A stretch of 64,000 nucleotides of DNA from Methylocapsa aurea (GCF_000746085.1 NZ_JQKO01000014.1:1-64000), one strand, 5' to 3'. Positions 17,462 through 26,420 are shown, numbered from the stretch's first letter. Translations and numbers: made by a program. Notes: generated by a model not told the origin, from the sequence alone.

Positions 17462-18769
17462 ATGCTGTCTCCCTTGCGTATCGGCATTGCTGGTCTTGGC
17501 ACCGTCGGCGCCGCGGTCATTAAAATGCTCGATCGTCAGGCGGACGCCCTGGCGAACCGGACTGGCCGCCAAGTTTCGGTCGCCGGCGTGTCCGCGCGCG
17601 ACGCCGGCAAGGAGCGCGGGATCGATCTTGCGCGCTTTGGCTGGTTCGATGACCCGGTGGATCTGGCCAAGTCCGGCGATATCGACCTTTTTGTCGAACT
17701 CATTGGCGGCGAGGGGGGCGTCGCCCTGGCCGCGGCCGAGGCGGCGCTTGGCGCAGGGAAATCCGTCGTCACTGCGAACAAGGCGCTGCTCGCCAGACAC
17801 GGGATGAGGCTCGCCCATCTCGCCGAGGAAAAATGCGTGGCGCTGGCCTTCGAGGCTTCGGTGGCTGGCGGCATCCCGATCGTCAAGACATTGCGCGAGG
17901 GCCTCGCGGGCAATTCAATTGAGCGCGTCTATGGGATCCTCAACGGAACCTGCAATTACATCCTGACGCGGATGGAGTTGGAGGGCTTGTCCTTCGCGAA
18001 ATGTTTGAGCGAGGCGCAAAGCCTGGGCTACGCCGAGGCCGATCCGACCTTTGACATTGGCGGCTTCGATACCGCGCATAAGCTCGCGATCCTCACCTCG
18101 CTCGCCTTTGGAACGGTTATCGACGCCGAAGCGATCGCGGTCGAGGGCATTTCTTCGATCACGCTCGCCGACCTCGAGGCGGCGGCGGAATTGGGCTATC
18201 GCGTCAAACTCCTGGGGGTCGCCCAGCGCACGCCAGACGGCATCGAGCAGCGCGTGCATCCGACCATGGTCGCGAAGTCTTCGGCGATCGCGCAAGTCAT
18301 GGGGGTCACCAATGCGGTCACGATCGACGCCGACGCCGTGCATGAACTCACCCTCGTTGGACCCGGCGCCGGGGGCCAGGCGACCGCGTCGGCGATCGTC
18401 GCCGACATAGCCGATATTGCGCGCGGGGTGCGCTCCGCGCCCTTCGGCCTGCCTGCAGCTTCTCTGGTGAAAGCGCCGCATGCGCCAATGCAACTGCATA
18501 AAGGCGGCTATTACGTCAGACTGTCGGTGTTCGACCGCCCAGGCGCCGCGGCGGCGATCGCGACCCGCATGGCCGAGCGCGAGATTTCACTTGAAAGCAT
18601 TGTGCAGCGTCGGCGTCCCGGCGCGAATGGAGACGCGCCCGGCGTCGCGCCGGTCATCCTGATCACCTATGCAACGCACGAGAAAACCATCCGTCAGGCG
18701 CTGGACGCGATCGTCGCCGACGGATTTTTGGCCGACAAGCCGCAGGTCATTCGCATCGAACGGGAATGA
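17462..18769 (+). CDS. hom: Homoserine dehydrogenase
   Basis: NAD(P)-dependent reduction of aspartate semialdehyde to homoserine on the way to threonine and methionine. The 435-residue protein has an N-terminal Rossmann motif GIAGLGTVG (8-16) and the substrate-domain signature GILNGTCNYILTRM, with a YAEADPTFDIGG stretch behind it. A C-terminal ACT domain (YYVRLSVFDRPGAAAAIA... ISLESIVQRR) probably gives threonine feedback control. The start at 17462 is chosen because the Rossmann motif follows at once; the open frame reaches back to 17306 without homology. It is convergent with the small exported protein at 18854-19213. Confidence 0.95.
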   Translation: MLSPLRIGIAGLGTVGAAVIKMLDRQADALANRTGRQVSVAGVSARDAGKERGIDLARFGWFDDPVDLAKSGDIDLFVELIGGEGGVALAAAEAALGAGKSVVTANKALLARHGMRLAHLAEEKCVALAFEASVAGGIPIVKTLREGLAGNSIERVYGILNGTCNYILTRMELEGLSFAKCLSEAQSLGYAEADPTFDIGGFDTAHKLAILTSLAFGTVIDAEAIAVEGISSITLADLEAAAELGYRVKLLGVAQRTPDGIEQRVHPTMVAKSSAIAQVMGVTNAVTIDADAVHELTLVGPGAGGQATASAIVADIADIARGVRSAPFGLPAASLVKAPHAPMQLHKGGYYVRLSVFDRPGAAAAIATRMAEREISLESIVQRRRPGANGDAPGVAPVILITYATHEKTIRQALDAIVADGFLADKPQVIRIERE

Positions 18770-18853
18770 TTGAAGCTTTCCGTCGAGACGCAAACAGCCA
18801 TCGCTGGAAGCGGCGTTGCGGCGACGCGAAAGGTTCGGCTCAGGCCAAGGAAT

Positions 18854-19213
18854 TTAGGAAGGTTTGCAAACCAGCCTGGTCAGTTTTCCATCCGGCCGGA
18901 TGAGGAAGAGATCGCCGGTAAAGTGAAAATATTCCCCGGTAAGACCTGCGACCGAAAACTTCAATTGGATGTCGTTATTGGCGATTGTGCGCGCCTGAGC
19001 CGGTTTGGTCTCGCCTGGAAGAGCGACCATGACCGGCTTGGAAGCCGGTATTGTGAGGGAGACCGTTTCAACGGTCGGAAAGGGACCGTCCTTTCCGTAG
19101 CTGTTTCCCGTGCAGACAAGGTTGAGATCGGCGGCCTCGGCCAGGACGCAGGAAGCAGCGAGCAAGGCGGAGGCCAGCGATCCAGCCAAAATCCTTTTTT
19201 CGAATCCGCTCAT
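18854..19213 (-). CDS. Small exported protein of unknown function
   Basis: A 119-residue protein with a clear signal peptide (FEKRILAGSLASALLAASCVLAEA, about residues 3-26, shown by position). The mature part has a beta-rich look: LNLVCTGNSYG, TVSLTIP, DIQLKFSVAGLTGEYF and DGKLTRLVCKPS, with two Cys that could form a periplasmic disulfide. The start MSGFEK at 19213 is preferred over 19225. No family is recognised. Its promoter region contains a fragment of repeat family A at 19283-19320. Confidence 0.75.
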   Translation of the reverse strand: MSGFEKRILAGSLASALLAASCVLAEAADLNLVCTGNSYGKDGPFPTVETVSLTIPASKPVMVALPGETKPAQARTIANNDIQLKFSVAGLTGEYFHFTGDLFLIRPDGKLTRLVCKPS

Positions 19214-19282
19214 TTGACGTCCCATGTGTACCTTCCATGCACAAAGCCCGCGTCAGGACCCGCGCTGATTCGCGCTTTCCTT

Positions 19283-19320
19283 GAGAGCATTTCTTGGCGA
19301 AGCGGATGCCGGTTCGCGCA
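19283..19320. repeat. Degenerate fragment of repeat family A
   Basis: GAGAGCATTTCTTGGCGAAGC followed by GGATGCCGGTTCGCG matches the first third of the 106-bp element. The rest is missing, so this is a truncated relic upstream of the small exported protein. Confidence 0.65.
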
Positions 19321-19390
19321 GCCCGTTATACGCCAATTGGACAAATACTGGATTCCCGGGATAGGTCTTTGGCTAAGCCTTTGATTTACT

Positions 19391-19466
19391 TGGCGCTCCC
19401 TAGGGGAATCGAACCCCTGTTTTCGCCGTGAGAGGGCGACGTCCTAGACCGCTAGACGAAGGGAGC
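19391..19466 (-). tRNA. tRNA-Glu (anticodon CTC)
   Basis: Read on the minus strand: GCTCCCTTCGTCTAGCGG... with anticodon arm TCGCC-CTCTCAC-GGCGA giving anticodon CTC, T-arm AGGGG-TTCGATT-CCCCT, acceptor closing GGGAGCG and encoded CCA. The start matches other bacterial tRNA-Glu genes. It is transcribed away from the P450 gene. Confidence 0.95.
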
Positions 19467-19622
19467 CTAAAGCAATCGATCCGGGTTCTATATCGCGGCG
19501 GGCGCGGCCGCAAGCGCTTCGCACAACTCGGATCGAGTCAAAGTCCAAGCGCGATATATTTCGGAACCGCCGCGCGCCGCCTGCCGTTCCGTCAAATGCG
19601 GATGCGGAAGGATGGAATAAGC

Positions 19623-21029
19623 ATGACATCGCTCGAAATCGACCATTCAGATCGCCTGCGTCCGCCCGCGCCCCGACCTCTCGACGCCCCGCTTGGCCCC
19701 TTAAGAACATTGTGGGCGCTGCGAAAAAATCCGATAGAAACCTGGACCAAGGCGCATTTCGAGCTGCCCATCGTCGTTGGCCCGACCATTTTAGGTCCCA
19801 TCGCCGTGGTGAGCGATCCGGCCGCTATTCGCCGCGTTTTTCTCGATAATTCCGCCAATTACCGCAAGGATGATCTACAAAAGCGCATTCTCGGGTCGGG
19901 GCTCCGCGAGGGCGTGTTCTTGGCGGAAGGAGACGATTGGCGCGTGCAAAGGCGCACCCTGGCGCCGCTCTTCACGCCCCGAACGGTCGCCTCTTTCGCG
20001 CGCGCGACGGACGACGCCGCGCGCGATCTCGTCGCGCGCTGGCGGCGCCTGCGCGCGGGACGGATCATCGACATCCAGCCCGAGATGGGGCGGGTGACGC
20101 TCGACGTGCTTGGGCGGACGATCTTTTCGGACGGGCTTGGCCGCGACGCCAACACGTTCATGACCGCGATCACCCGCTATTTCCTGACGCTGGGGCAACT
20201 CGATCCGTTCGACATGCTGGATTTCCCGGAGTGGGTTTCCCGATGGAGCAAGCGCGGCAACCAGAGCGCGCTCGATTTCTTCAATGAGGCGGTCCAAGAG
20301 ATCATTGACAGGCGCAAATCGCTTCTGGCCAAGGACAAGGCCGCCGCCCCGCGCGATATCCTGACCTTGCTCCTCGAAGCCCAGGATCCCGAAACCGGCG
20401 CCGGGTTAAGCGAATCCCAGGTTCAATCCAACGTGTTGACCTTCATCGGCGCCGGGCACGAGACCACCGCCAACGCCTTGACCTGGTCGCTGTTTTTGCT
20501 TTCGCTTTCAAACGAGTGGCGGGAGCGCCTCGCGGCGGAGGCCGACGCCGTGCTTGCGGGCCCGGTCGAGACCTATGCCGAAAGGCTTATCGAGACGAGG
20601 GCGGTCATAGAGGAGGCGATGCGTCTCTATCCGCCGGCCGCCACTATGAGCCGGCAGGCGATCGGCCCCGACGATCTCGCCGGCAAGCGCATCCGCAAGA
20701 ATACTTTGGTCATGGTGTCGCAATGGGTGTTGCACCGGCATCGCTTGCTCTGGGATGATCCGGAAAGCTTCGATCCGCGGCGCTTCTTGCCGGGCGCCCG
20801 TGAAAAAATCGATCGCTTCGCCTATCTGCCGTTCGGCGCGGGGCCGCGAGTCTGCATCGGCGCCTCGTTTGCGATGCAGGAGGCGGCGATCCTTCTCGCC
20901 CATATCATGCGGTCGTTCCGGCTCGATCTGAAGAAAAATCATCTCGTGACGCCGGTGCAGCATATTACCCTACGGCCGGCAAATGGCCTGCCGATGATGT
21001 TGCGCCATCGGGGTCAGCCGAGCGGATAG
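19623..21029 (+). CDS. Cytochrome P450
   Basis: A soluble heme-thiolate monooxygenase of 468 residues. The I-helix oxygen-activation motif AGHETT (277-282), the ExxR of the K-helix (Glu331-Arg334 in EEAMRLYPP) and the heme-binding loop FGAGPRVCIG (404-413, ligand Cys411) are all present. The sequence style (PLFTPRTVASFARATDDAARDL, then a CYP102/CYP4-like core) is that of bacterial P450s hydroxylating fatty-acid-like or hydrophobic substrates, but the substrate cannot be read from sequence. No ferredoxin or reductase gene is adjacent. Its last 16 nt overlap the convergent thpR gene. Confidence 0.93.
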   Translation: MTSLEIDHSDRLRPPAPRPLDAPLGPLRTLWALRKNPIETWTKAHFELPIVVGPTILGPIAVVSDPAAIRRVFLDNSANYRKDDLQKRILGSGLREGVFLAEGDDWRVQRRTLAPLFTPRTVASFARATDDAARDLVARWRRLRAGRIIDIQPEMGRVTLDVLGRTIFSDGLGRDANTFMTAITRYFLTLGQLDPFDMLDFPEWVSRWSKRGNQSALDFFNEAVQEIIDRRKSLLAKDKAAAPRDILTLLLEAQDPETGAGLSESQVQSNVLTFIGAGHETTANALTWSLFLLSLSNEWRERLAAEADAVLAGPVETYAERLIETRAVIEEAMRLYPPAATMSRQAIGPDDLAGKRIRKNTLVMVSQWVLHRHRLLWDDPESFDPRRFLPGAREKIDRFAYLPFGAGPRVCIGASFAMQEAAILLAHIMRSFRLDLKKNHLVTPVQHITLRPANGLPMMLRHRGQPSG

Positions 21030-21544
21030 GCGGCCTCGATGACATAGGGGCCGCCGCCCGTGGACGCCCGCGACGAGAACAGGACGAAGCGCTGCGCCTC
21101 GAAGCGGCGCGAGAGAAAATATCCGCGCACCGAGAGGTAATCCGCGACAGCGGCGGAGGAGGCGGCCCGCAGCCGCGCCAGAGTGACATGCGGCGTGAAC
21201 TTGCGCGGTTCGGGCGCGATCCCGATCCGCCGAAGCAGCCGCTCCTGCTGCGCCTGGAGTTCGACCAGATCGGAAGCGGGTTTGGCTTTGGCGACGATCG
21301 CCCTGGGCTTGTCGCCGCCGAAGGAGCTCAGTCCTTCGAGGGTGACGGTGAAAGGCCGCCGCCTGATTTGCTCGAGGGACGAATGGACATCGCAGGCGGT
21401 GGCGTCGTCGATGTCGCCGATGAAGCGCAAGGTGATGTGGTAGTTTTCAACGTCGATCCAGCGCGCGCCGCTGATTCCGCCGCGCATCATGCTGAGATCG
21501 AGCGCAAGATCGGAGGGGATCTCGAGTCCGGTGAACAAACGCAT
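21014..21544 (-). CDS. thpR: RNA 2',3'-cyclic phosphodiesterase (2'-5' RNA ligase family)
   Basis: A 176-residue protein of the 2H phosphoesterase superfamily, with the two characteristic H-x-T motifs HITL (His36-Thr38) and HVTL (His119-Thr121) spaced as in ThpR/LigT. These enzymes open 2',3'-cyclic phosphates on RNA ends. The start MRLFTGLEIP at 21544 is typical of the family. It is convergent with the P450 gene, overlapping it by 16 nt at the 3' ends. Confidence 0.92.
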   Translation of the reverse strand: MRLFTGLEIPSDLALDLSMMRGGISGARWIDVENYHITLRFIGDIDDATACDVHSSLEQIRRRPFTVTLEGLSSFGGDKPRAIVAKAKPASDLVELQAQQERLLRRIGIAPEPRKFTPHVTLARLRAASSAAVADYLSVRGYFLSRRFEAQRFVLFSSRASTGGGPYVIEAAYPLG

Positions 21545-21791
21545 GGTCCCTCCCGCTGACTGAGTGGGGCGCCGCGAATCATCGCGGCTGGCGCCGCGCA
21601 AAGGCATTTTAGCAAAGTTTTCAGGCGGCGAAAATCCAGTCCGGGGCCGCCGCCCGATTCTCCTTAAGTTTTACCCAAATGATTCGTCGGCCGGAATGGA
21701 GAGGGGGCCTTCGCCAAGCATATGCGGAATCGCCTTGGCTCGCTATCTCTTTGTTCTAATGTAGGATTTTATCCGGCTTTGGCATCGTGCC

Positions 21792-22571
21792 CTAGCGCAA
21801 ATCCGAAATGATCGTTGAACGGTCAGTGCCGAGCAGCTTCATCCGAACAAGAAGGTCGCCGTCGAACCACAAGTCGCGGTCGAACTCACCTGGCGTTTTG
21901 TCGGAAATTCTGTAGTGGCGGGTCTGATGCTTGACGCCGCGTAGAATTAAGGTTTCTTCGCCAAGATCCTTGGCCTTGATCGACAGACGTTTGCCATTAG
22001 CAGGCTCGAACAGGTCAGGGTGGTTGACGATGTCCTTGCTCCACAAGCTGGCCGGGGCGATCGTCTTGGGGACCTCGCTATGCTTGCCGTCAACGTCCAG
22101 CTTTAGTTTGTCGGGCGTCGGACCGGGCCCGACATCGATCGCATGTTTGGTTCCATTGTCGTTGGTCCGCGATTTGAACGCAACCAATTGGCCGTTCTTC
22201 CATGTCTCGGTTGCGGTATGTTCGAAGCGATAAGCCTCGAACATCATCACCTTGACGGAAATATCCGTGACCGTTTTGACGGTCGTCGCATCGTTCTGGC
22301 GCTCAATGTCGATGGTTGTGGCGCCGATCTTGTTGCCTTCCCGGTCGATGTCGAAAACTTGATGGATTTTGACGGGCGCGGCCGGAGCCGTCGGGCGAGC
22401 GGGCGCATCTGCGCGAGCTGGAGCATCTGCGCGAGGGGGAGCGTCTGCGCGAGGGGGAGCGTCGGGGCGGGGTGCGGGATCGGCGCAGGCCGAACCGGCC
22501 GCCAAAGTTGCAAAAGCAAAGGGGAGCAGAACGAGGACACCGCCGAGAAATCTCATTATCGTCACCGTCAT
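21792..22571 (-). CDS. Exported protein with proline-rich repeats, DUF6134-like
   Basis: About 259 residues. A signal peptide (MRFLGGVLVLLPFAFATLAAG, then SACADP) is followed by an unusual low-complexity linker built from PRADAP/ARADAP units (22394-22470 on the DNA). A conserved mature domain follows, beginning HQVFDIDREGNKIGATTIDI with strands such as VMMFEAYRFEHTATETWKNG and HYRISDKTPGEFDRDLWFDG. The mature domain resembles periplasmic DUF6134/DUF3108-type proteins, in which the product is compared to a lipocalin-like barrel (family assignment by pattern, moderate). The start could also be the ATG at 22556. Confidence 0.75.
   Translation of the reverse strand: MTVTIMRFLGGVLVLLPFAFATLAAGSACADPAPRPDAPPRADAPPRADAPARADAPARPTAPAAPVKIHQVFDIDREGNKIGATTIDIERQNDATTVKTVTDISVKVMMFEAYRFEHTATETWKNGQLVAFKSRTNDNGTKHAIDVGPGPTPDKLKLDVDGKHSEVPKTIAPASLWSKDIVNHPDLFEPANGKRLSIKAKDLGEETLILRGVKHQTRHYRISDKTPGEFDRDLWFDGDLLVRMKLLGTDRSTIISDLR
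22394..22470. repeat. In-frame 18-bp minisatellite encoding PRADAP-type units
   Basis: Four to five imperfect copies of an 18-bp unit (plus-strand form GAGCGTCTGCGCGAGGGG), each encoding six residues of the Pro/Ala/Asp/Arg linker in the exported protein. Because the unit is a multiple of three, copy number changes would keep the frame. Confidence 0.75.
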
Positions 22572-22718
22572 GAGTGTGGGGGCGTTACGCTGCGCGGCGA
22601 AAGCGCCAGTTTGGACCCTGCAAATTCGCCGCGCCATTTCATCTTCGGCGCGGTGGGATTCGCAAGTGAGCATATCGCATTTTCCTGTCGCGCGCCTCGA
22701 ACTTTGCTGGGCGACGCG

Positions 22719-23612
22719 TCACCGCGCGGTCGCTAGGGTCAGATTGCGGGTGAGGCTTTCGCGTGCGGCGGCGGAAGAAACCCCTTCCTGACGCAGAGCC
22801 CGCAAGGATTTTGCCCGCAGGCTCTTGGACAGCTTCTGCCCCGATGCATCGCGCAGGAGCATGTGGTGATGATAGGACGGGGCTGGAAGGTCGAGCAACG
22901 CCTGCAACAAGCGATGCAGGCTGGTCGCCATGAACAGATCCTCGCCGCGCACGACGTCGGTCACGCCCTGCAGCGCATCGTCGACCACCACGGCGATGTG
23001 ATAGCTCGTCTGCACATCCTTGCGCGAGAGCACCGCGTCGCCCCACCGCGCCGGTTCGGCGGCGACATCGCGCATTTGCGCGCCCGCGCCAAATTCGCGC
23101 CAGCCGAGTTGGAGCTTCGCCGCGGCGAGCGCGGCGTCCATGTCGATCCGCCGCGCCGCAGGCTGGCCCGCCGCGAGCCGGCGCCGGCGCTCCTCTTTTG
23201 AGAGATGTTTGCACGCGCCTGGATAGAGCGGGGAGCCGTCGGGATCGCGGGGCCAGTCGGATTTCCCGGCGACCGCGGTAATGATCTCGCCTCGCGTGCA
23301 AAAGCAGGGGTAAGTCAACCGGCGCTCCGTGAGTCTGTCGAGCGCGACGGCATAATCGGAAAAATGCTCGGATTGACGCCGAACCGGCTCCTCCCAGCTC
23401 AGGCCTAGCCAGCGCAAGTCCTCGTAAATGGCCTGTTCGAATTCGGGACGGCAGCGTTCGATGTCGATATCCTCGATCCGCAGCAACAAGCGCCCGCCGC
23501 TCGCCCGCGCCATGTCGAAATTCATCAAGGCGGAATAGGCGTGGCCCAGATGAAGATAGCCGTTCGATGAAGGCGCGAAGCGGAAAACGGGATTGGGGAA
23601 AGACCGGGTCAT
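22719..23612 (-). CDS. gluQ: Glutamyl-Q tRNA(Asp) synthetase
   Basis: A truncated glutamyl-tRNA synthetase paralogue (297 residues) that attaches glutamate to queuosine-34 of tRNA(Asp). The class I signatures HLGHA (21-25) and KLSKS (260-264) are present, with RIEDIDIERC giving the ATP/amino acid site. A zinc-binding set (YPCFCTRGEI then YPGACK) lies in the middle, and the anticodon-binding domain of GluRS is absent, as expected for GluQRS. It lies downstream of the lysR gene on the same strand, with a 258-bp gap. Confidence 0.93.
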   Translation of the reverse strand: MTRSFPNPVFRFAPSSNGYLHLGHAYSALMNFDMARASGGRLLLRIEDIDIERCRPEFEQAIYEDLRWLGLSWEEPVRRQSEHFSDYAVALDRLTERRLTYPCFCTRGEIITAVAGKSDWPRDPDGSPLYPGACKHLSKEERRRRLAAGQPAARRIDMDAALAAAKLQLGWREFGAGAQMRDVAAEPARWGDAVLSRKDVQTSYHIAVVVDDALQGVTDVVRGEDLFMATSLHRLLQALLDLPAPSYHHHMLLRDASGQKLSKSLRAKSLRALRQEGVSSAAARESLTRNLTLATAR

Positions 23613-23870
23613 GCCTTAGCTCCGCGGCGGAACTGCGTCAGGGCGGGACAAACGAAAGCGGACGCTACAAAGTTCAGCACGAATCGGCGCAAAAAAGCGC
23701 CCGCAGGTTACCGGTTGCGCAATTGAAATATAGCGGGCTTTGCAGCGCGTCCGCCATAGGTTTTTGTGTTTTCAAATTGTTGTGAAAATTGGATGACCAA
23801 TATGCGTGAATGCGCCGATGGATTGGAACGAATTTACGGCCGCGACATCCGCGAAGACGTCAATTCCCCG

Positions 23871-24734
23871 TTACAGCATCCAATCGTGGCTCTCGGCGAA
23901 TTTTATAAATTCTTCTAGATCGCTGTCCTCTCGTTCTGGCGACCAGAGGAGACCGATCGTTCGCATGATCGCCATGTCCGACACCGCCACCTGTCTGACG
24001 GCCGGAGCCGAGAAATGGGCTGGAACAAACGCAACGCCTATTCCCGCGGCGACGAGCGCCAGCGCCCTATCATCCTGGTCGGTCTTATAGACGACGCGCA
24101 GCTTCATGCCGTGCGAAACAAGCAAGCTGCCCAGCTCGTGGTCCTTATCGCAGCGCGTCCGCGCGATGAAAGGTTCATTCAAAAGATCGGCGAGCTTCAC
24201 GGCCGATCGCAGCGCGAAGCGATGATGTTCTGGAACAGCCAAGACGTAGGGTTCTTTGAAAAGAACCCGCCCTGAAAACTTGGCGGCGTCGCTGTCGAAA
24301 ATCGTAAGGATCGTGTCAAGCTTCTGTTCTTGGAGAGATTTGACCAGTCGTTCGGACGTTCCATCCGACACCTCGATCGCCACCTCGGGGTTGGCGCGCC
24401 GGAACGCGCTGAGCAGCTTCGACACCTGGCCGCTGGAGAGTGTTTGCAGCACTCCCAATTTCAGAAGTTTCGGAGCGGCGATCGTTTGCAGCTCGGCTTT
24501 CACCGTATTCCAGGCATATAGAATTGTCTTGCCCGCCGCGAGCACGCGCATCCCGGCGGCTGTCGGGACCACGGGCGTGCGCTGCCGGTCGAGCAATTTG
24601 ACGTCAAGCTCCGCCTCGAGCCTCGCGATGCTGTGCGAGATTGCCGACTGCGAAACGGCTGCGCGCTGCGCTCCCTTCGTGAAACTGCCTGTTTCCACGA
24701 CGGCGAGGAAATGTCTGATCTGGTGGAGCTCCAT
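23871..24734 (-). CDS. LysR-family transcriptional regulator
   Basis: A 287-residue regulator with a classical N-terminal winged helix-turn-helix (HFLAVVETGSFTKGAQRAAVSQSAISHSIARLE split around residues 7-40) and a LysR substrate-binding domain. The start MELHQIRHF at 24734 fits the family; an ATG at 24770 is less likely. It is 529 bp downstream of pmoC on the same strand, so it is not divergent from a typical target gene. Whether it controls pmoC or acts elsewhere is unknown. The effector cannot be read from sequence. Confidence 0.92.
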   Translation of the reverse strand: MELHQIRHFLAVVETGSFTKGAQRAAVSQSAISHSIARLEAELDVKLLDRQRTPVVPTAAGMRVLAAGKTILYAWNTVKAELQTIAAPKLLKLGVLQTLSSGQVSKLLSAFRRANPEVAIEVSDGTSERLVKSLQEQKLDTILTIFDSDAAKFSGRVLFKEPYVLAVPEHHRFALRSAVKLADLLNEPFIARTRCDKDHELGSLLVSHGMKLRVVYKTDQDDRALALVAAGIGVAFVPAHFSAPAVRQVAVSDMAIMRTIGLLWSPEREDSDLEEFIKFAESHDWML

Positions 24735-25262
24735 GCGAAATCTATATCTGGTTTGGCCGACCGCCATCATCGGGTCGCCGAGCGTGACTGTTAACGCATG
24801 AACGCCCGCTAGGCTACGGCGCCGCCCACCGCTGATCTTGACGGCTCATGGCCGGGCTTTGCGTCCGCCGCGCCGCGGCATTGAATGCGCGCCCGTAGGG
24901 CTGACCGGCTTGCTCCCTCGCGAACGACCCATAATCCTGTCACGGGTCTTTCGGCGCCCCTTTGATAGGGAGAACGGCGAAGCGATGACTTCGAGGTCAA
25001 GGGTTCGGACGCAGGCGCAGTTTGCTTGAAAAAGACACCTGCTTAGGCGCAGGCGACGATTTCCCCCGCGTGCCGCTGCCATGTGAACAGCGGGGAAAAT
25101 CGCGCGTTTCACCTTGTTAAGTCGATGCTCCACCGGACTGAGGCCGCCGGATTACCGGAGCGCATTTCGAGTTGATCTCAATTCCCAAGATATAGGTGCG
25201 GCCTCTCGGCCTGAACGCTGGCGGTTCGGATCGTTGAGATCGCCGCCGCCGGCGCTTGTTTG
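24735..25262. other. 528-bp intergenic region between pmoC and lysR
   Basis: Overlapping frames on both strands are uninformative (one 95-codon frame on the minus strand, a 63-codon frame on the plus strand), with no motif or ribosome binding site. It probably contains the 3' end of the pmoC transcript and the promoter of the lysR gene, but I see no convincing terminator. Confidence 0.5.
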
Positions 25263-26060
25263 CTATTCCGCCGGCTCGAGGCCGAGGACGTCTTCATTGC
25301 CGGCGCAAAGCTCCTGGATCCGGCCGAGGATTAGCAGAACGACGCCGAATACCGAGAGCATGAACCAGCCGAAGAAGACGAACATCCAATGCAGGGGAGC
25401 AACGAACAGCTCTTCCATGAACCAGAACGTATGGCCCCATTCATTGAGCGCGACGTTCGGGAAAATCATGAACGGGCCGACGAACAGCATCAAATAGGCG
25501 ATCGAGTAGCCTTTGGTGCCGAAGGTCGGAAGCCTGGTTCTTGCGTACATGAAGCCGCCGACGCCCATGATGATATACATCGGGTAGCTCATATAGAACT
25601 CGATGATGTGGCTGGGCGTGAAGTCGGTGTCGCGAATGACCGTCTGGTGCCAGGTGCCGTCCTGCTCGGTGAAGTAGCTAGCGCCCCAGTAGATCGCGAT
25701 GCCGTACATGATCAACCAGTTCAAAAGATAGAAGATGCGCCGCAGTTCTTCGCGGGGGGCGACATTGGCGAGGTCCTTGTCGCGGGTCTTCCAGAGATAG
25801 CCGACGATCGCGAGGAAGGAGATCAGTTCGACGGGCTCTTCGATGTAGAGGATGCGCATCCAATAGGTCTGGAATTCAGGGGCGAAGGAATCGAGCCCGT
25901 AAAGCCAGCCGAATTTCTGCTCGTAGATGCGCACGCCGAGATAGAAGGCGCACATCACGCCAGCGCCGATGAACATCGGCGCTGGATCCCATATCTTCGC
26001 CGCGGCGGAGGCGGCTCCAGCCTCCGCGCGGGCAGTGGTTGTGTCAGAAATTAAACTCAT
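25263..26060 (-). CDS. pmoC: Particulate methane/ammonia monooxygenase subunit C (solitary copy)
   Basis: A 265-residue integral membrane subunit of the copper membrane monooxygenase that oxidises methane to methanol. The N-terminus is charged and Ala-rich (ARAEAGAASAAAKIWDPAPMF), followed by about six membrane helices. Both ligand sets known from PmoC structures are conserved: Asp134/His138/His151 (DGTWH...PSH) and Asn206/His210/His224 (NEWGH...PLH). The block DFTPSHIIEFY and the stretch LFVGPFMIFPNVALNEWGH leave no doubt about the family. GGGAG lies 3-4 nt before the ATG. No pmoA or pmoB accompanies it, so it must work with subunits encoded elsewhere or have its own role. Confidence 0.96.
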   Translation of the reverse strand: MSLISDTTTARAEAGAASAAAKIWDPAPMFIGAGVMCAFYLGVRIYEQKFGWLYGLDSFAPEFQTYWMRILYIEEPVELISFLAIVGYLWKTRDKDLANVAPREELRRIFYLLNWLIMYGIAIYWGASYFTEQDGTWHQTVIRDTDFTPSHIIEFYMSYPMYIIMGVGGFMYARTRLPTFGTKGYSIAYLMLFVGPFMIFPNVALNEWGHTFWFMEELFVAPLHWMFVFFGWFMLSVFGVVLLILGRIQELCAGNEDVLGLEPAE

Positions 26061-26387
26061 CTCCCATGCCTCATTTGTTTTTTTGATGGATCGCCGAAGT
26101 CGAGCGCGAGATGTAGCGTCACGTATCGCGGCTTCAGCTTCCTAAAAATCTACAGGAGCCAAAATCATAAAGAAAATCGTTTGTTGTCATGCTGGCCATC
26201 GAAAATGATCATGCCAACTCCTGAGGCAAGGCAATGGAGATCCTATGCGTGCGGGTCGTCCTCGCTTTGGATGCCGTGTGATCTTCGACGCTCCATTGCT
26301 CTCGGCGGCGATCTGGCGCAGCCGCTGCAATTGACAGCCTGGATCCGCAATCGAGATCTATGCCTCGCTTCTCTAGAGCCGGATGAT
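26061..26387. promoter_or_regulatory. Upstream region of pmoC, divergent from flgB
   Basis: The first ~150 bp before the pmoC ATG are AT-rich compared with the surroundings (minus strand ACAAACGATTTTCTTTATGA around 26165-26190), which fits a promoter, but no box is clear enough to name. The remaining sequence toward flgB holds hairpin repeats (26388-26420 and 26449-26502). Confidence 0.4.
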
Positions 26388-26420
26388 TTTGGACGGAATC
26401 GCAACGCGATCTCGTCCAAA
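26388..26420. repeat. Hairpin repeat element upstream of flgB
   Basis: TTTGGACG pairs with CGTCCAAA, and inside them ATCGC pairs with GCGAT around an AAC loop, giving a two-tier stem. It is preceded by CTAGAGCCGGATGATTT, the same CTAGAGC border seen in family A. Confidence 0.75.

Noticed and set aside
24846-25133. 95-codon minus-strand frame between pmoC and lysR
   Set aside because: Composition unlike neighbouring genes and no supporting start signal or family.
26061-26240. Possible sigma-54 promoter (TGGCATG with a TTTTC downstream) before pmoC
   Set aside because: The -12 GC dinucleotide is missing, so it does not meet the sigma-54 pattern.
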